Shown piece by piece: positions 5,044-6,128 of a stretch of 6,128 nt of DNA (position 1 is its first letter; each line of letters starts with the position of its first letter). The notes under the pieces were generated by a model. It was not told the DNA's origin. It made no database searches and saw only the letters and a list, made by a program, of their open reading frames with translations. A program made the position numbers and the translations under genes. The DNA lies in NCBI GenBank assembly GCA_964563335.1, contig CAZLWL010000117.1, positions 1 to 6,128 of the forward strand, in the 5' to 3' direction. This DNA is from QNBT01 sp964563335. GTDB lineage: Bacteria > Planctomycetota > Phycisphaerae > Sedimentisphaerales > Anaerohalosphaeraceae.

Positions 5044-5941
5044 CTGGAACCAAGTTCTGGTCGAGATTCAGAAGCTGCAGCGACCTGACGCACTTGACTG
5101 CATACGAAGACGGTATCTAACACAACTCCACAGGCATACAGGGCGAAACATAATAACGTACTACTCAGGATGGTTACAAAAGCCTGGTTTCCCCTCAAGC
5201 CTAACTGATGCCGACAAGAACGGCTTTATGACAACGATCCACAATCTCGACCGCTCAAAGGGGCTGGATCTTTTCTTGCATACTCCTGGTGGAAGTACCG
5301 CAGCCACGGAATCAATCGTAGACTACCTTCTTCGAATGTTTGGCAAAGACATCCGGGCGATTATACCGCAGCTCGCTATGTCGGCTGGAACTATGGTAGC
5401 ATGTGCCGGCAGAGAAATAATTATGGGCCAGCAGTCTAACCTTGGCCCAATCGACCCCCAGTTTAATGATGTGTCCGCCCATGGGGTGCTCCAAGAATTT
5501 CAGCAGGCCAAAAGGGAGATCAAGGCCGATCCCATGACGATACCCTTATGGCAGCCAATAGTGGCAAAGTACCGGGCGGCTTTTTTAGGTGATTGCGACA
5601 AGGCCATGAAGTGGTCAAAGGACATCGTTTCGCGATGGCTGAAGGACAACATGTTTTTCGGTGACGACGAAGCTGAGGCCAAAGTGAATAAGATTGTGGA
5701 GAACCTTTCAAGCCATGAGGAGCACAAAAGCCATGACAGGCATATAAGCATTAGTGATTGCCAAGAAATGGGCCTGAAAATCACTGAGCTTGAAGGGCTG
5801 GGCTCCAAAATGCAAGATTTGGTCCTTACTGTTCATCATGCTTATATGCACACTTTTTCCCAGACAACTGCCACAAAAATTATCGAGAACCACAAGGGCG
5901 TCGCTATGGTTCAGTTGATGGCTATGCCACCTAAGAATTAA
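5036..5941 (+). CDS. SDH-family Clp-fold serine proteinase (S49/SppA-like)
   Basis: This 301-residue protein matches the family annotated as serine dehydrogenase proteinase (Pfam SDH_sah), soluble relatives of SppA and ClpP. Seen: MPNWNQVL start; TGRNIITYYSGWLQKP (35-50); LDLFLHTPGGSTAATES (77-93), which should form the oxyanion loop; PQLAMSAGTM (111-120) with the likely nucleophile S116; SNLGPIDPQ (134-142), where D140 sits about where ClpP has its catalytic His; RHISIS (235-240); and a conserved end VHHAYMHT (266-273) ... KIIENHKGVA (281-290). There is no signal peptide or membrane helix, so it is cytoplasmic. I chose ATG 5036 because it fits the family N-terminus, overlaps the upstream stop and has GGAG at 5022-5025. 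TTG 5000 would add 12 basic residues but lacks a ribosome binding site. The true substrates of the family are poorly known. A T8 run at 5948-5955 follows the stop without a clear hairpin. Confidence 0.92.
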   Translation: MPNWNQVLVEIQKLQRPDALDCIRRRYLTQLHRHTGRNIITYYSGWLQKPGFPSSLTDADKNGFMTTIHNLDRSKGLDLFLHTPGGSTAATESIVDYLLRMFGKDIRAIIPQLAMSAGTMVACAGREIIMGQQSNLGPIDPQFNDVSAHGVLQEFQQAKREIKADPMTIPLWQPIVAKYRAAFLGDCDKAMKWSKDIVSRWLKDNMFFGDDEAEAKVNKIVENLSSHEEHKSHDRHISISDCQEMGLKITELEGLGSKMQDLVLTVHHAYMHTFSQTTATKIIENHKGVAMVQLMAMPPKN

Positions 5942-5975
5942 AGCAAATTTTTTTTCAACTCCCCCGATTTTTCTC

Positions 5976-6003
5976 TTGCAATCCGGCCCGAATGTGGGAT
6001 AAT
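5976..6003 (+). promoter_or_regulatory. Promoter, TTGCAA-N16-GATAAT with extended -10
   Basis: TTGCAA (5976-5981) and GATAAT (5998-6003, five of six) are 16 bases apart, with TG one base upstream of the -10 box. Predicted start is about 6010. The context CTTGCA ... TGTGGGAT is very like the site at 3318-3346. It is the strongest -10 match in the window and points to a transcript crossing the right edge. Confidence 0.6.
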
Positions 6004-6009
6004 TGAGGT

Positions 6010-6123
6010 ATGAAAAGTATAACGTCAAATCTGTTAATGAATCCAATTATGGTCGGGGAATCCGTACGGGTAACCTGCGGAGCGCCTGTTATACTGCGTT
6101 CATTAACCCCCGGCCATCTTTTT
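6010..6123 (+). ncRNA. Candidate structured RNA or leader with interleaved stems
   Basis: Directly after the promoter, three pairs of complementary arms appear in the same order on both sides. They are AGTATAAC/GTTATACT (6016-6023, 6088-6095), GTTAATGAA/TTCATTAAC (6033-6041, 6099-6107) and ATGGTCGGGG/CCCCGGCCAT (6049-6058, 6108-6117, one G-T pair). A small hairpin GCG-GAG-CGC (6077-6085), flanked by GTAAC/GTTAT, sits between. The last arm is followed by CTTTTT (6118-6123), as in an intrinsic terminator with a long loop. The pairings are pseudoknotted or mutually exclusive. I match it to no known RNA class. It may be a small RNA, a switch-like leader, or coincidence within a gene. Confidence 0.3.
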
Positions 6124-6128
6124 GAAAG
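6010..6128 (+). CDS. Possible gene start, truncated by window end
   Basis: From ATG 6010 the frame stays open to the last base (39 codons, starting MKSITSNLLMNPIMV). GAGG at 6005-6008 is one base from this ATG, too close to work, and the promoter predicts transcription starting about there. Translation would therefore be leaderless, or begin at ATG 6037 or 6049. I recognise no family. An open frame this short is common by chance, and the same bases form strong complementary arms, so an RNA is an equal alternative. Confidence 0.3.
   Translation, partial: MKSITSNLLMNPIMVGESVRVTCGAPVILRSLTPGHLFE

Noticed and set aside
5919..5955. Intrinsic terminator after the SDH proteinase
   Set aside because: The T8 run at 5948-5955 lacks an adjacent hairpin; the only stem nearby (TGGC/GCCA, 5919-5929) is 4 bp and too far away.
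6033..6117. HDV-like ribozyme, suggested by the A-B-A'-B' order
   Set aside because: There is no P4 or catalytic-C segment between A' and B', which abut, so the HDV core cannot be formed.

Overview
The window looks like chromosomal DNA of an environmental bacterium of moderate G+C content. The best guess is Planctomycetota, perhaps Phycisphaerae-like. This rests on a Tat/lipoprotein iduronate-2-sulfatase-type arylsulfatase, long intergenic spaces with small palindromic repeats, and an array of small Myb-like DNA-binding repeats. No rRNA, tRNA or marker gene confirms it, so the taxonomy is an inference. All credible genes lie on the + strand, and most seem to be separate transcription units rather than one operon.

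Layout. Positions 1-290 are non-coding and carry short repeats: a hairpin, a 9-base tandem array and a palindrome. Positions 291-1454 encode an iron-containing (group III) alcohol dehydrogenase whose usual first metal-binding His is replaced by Gln. Positions 1455-1749 hold a three-hairpin repeat element, a probable promoter and a possible 38-residue leader ORF with a good ribosome binding site. Positions 1750-3249 encode the sulfatase, with all expected active-site residues. Positions 3250-3504 hold a G/C hairpin, two promoter-like sites, two inverted repeats and a hairpin that covers the next ribosome binding site. Positions 3505-4452 encode a very basic protein that is almost only six tandem Myb/SANT-like helix-turn-helix repeats. 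Positions 4453-4863 are non-coding: the first part is featureless, followed by a promoter and a structured leader. Positions 4864-5043 encode a 59-residue unknown protein that overlaps, and is probably translationally coupled to, a cytoplasmic Clp-fold serine proteinase of the SDH family (5036-5941). From 5976 a good promoter leads into the end of the window. There, either a new gene begins without a leader or a structured RNA is encoded.

How the genes relate. The sulfatase would remove sulfate esters from polysaccharides outside the cytoplasm. The dehydrogenase could handle an aldehyde or alcohol from carbohydrate breakdown, but nothing in the sequence proves the link. The Myb-repeat protein, the 59-residue protein and the SDH proteinase are adjacent and co-directional but have separate promoter signals, so a joint system is only a hypothesis. 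The most interesting items are the six-repeat DNA-binding array, the coupled small protein plus SDH proteinase, and the unexplained interleaved complementary arms at 6016-6117.
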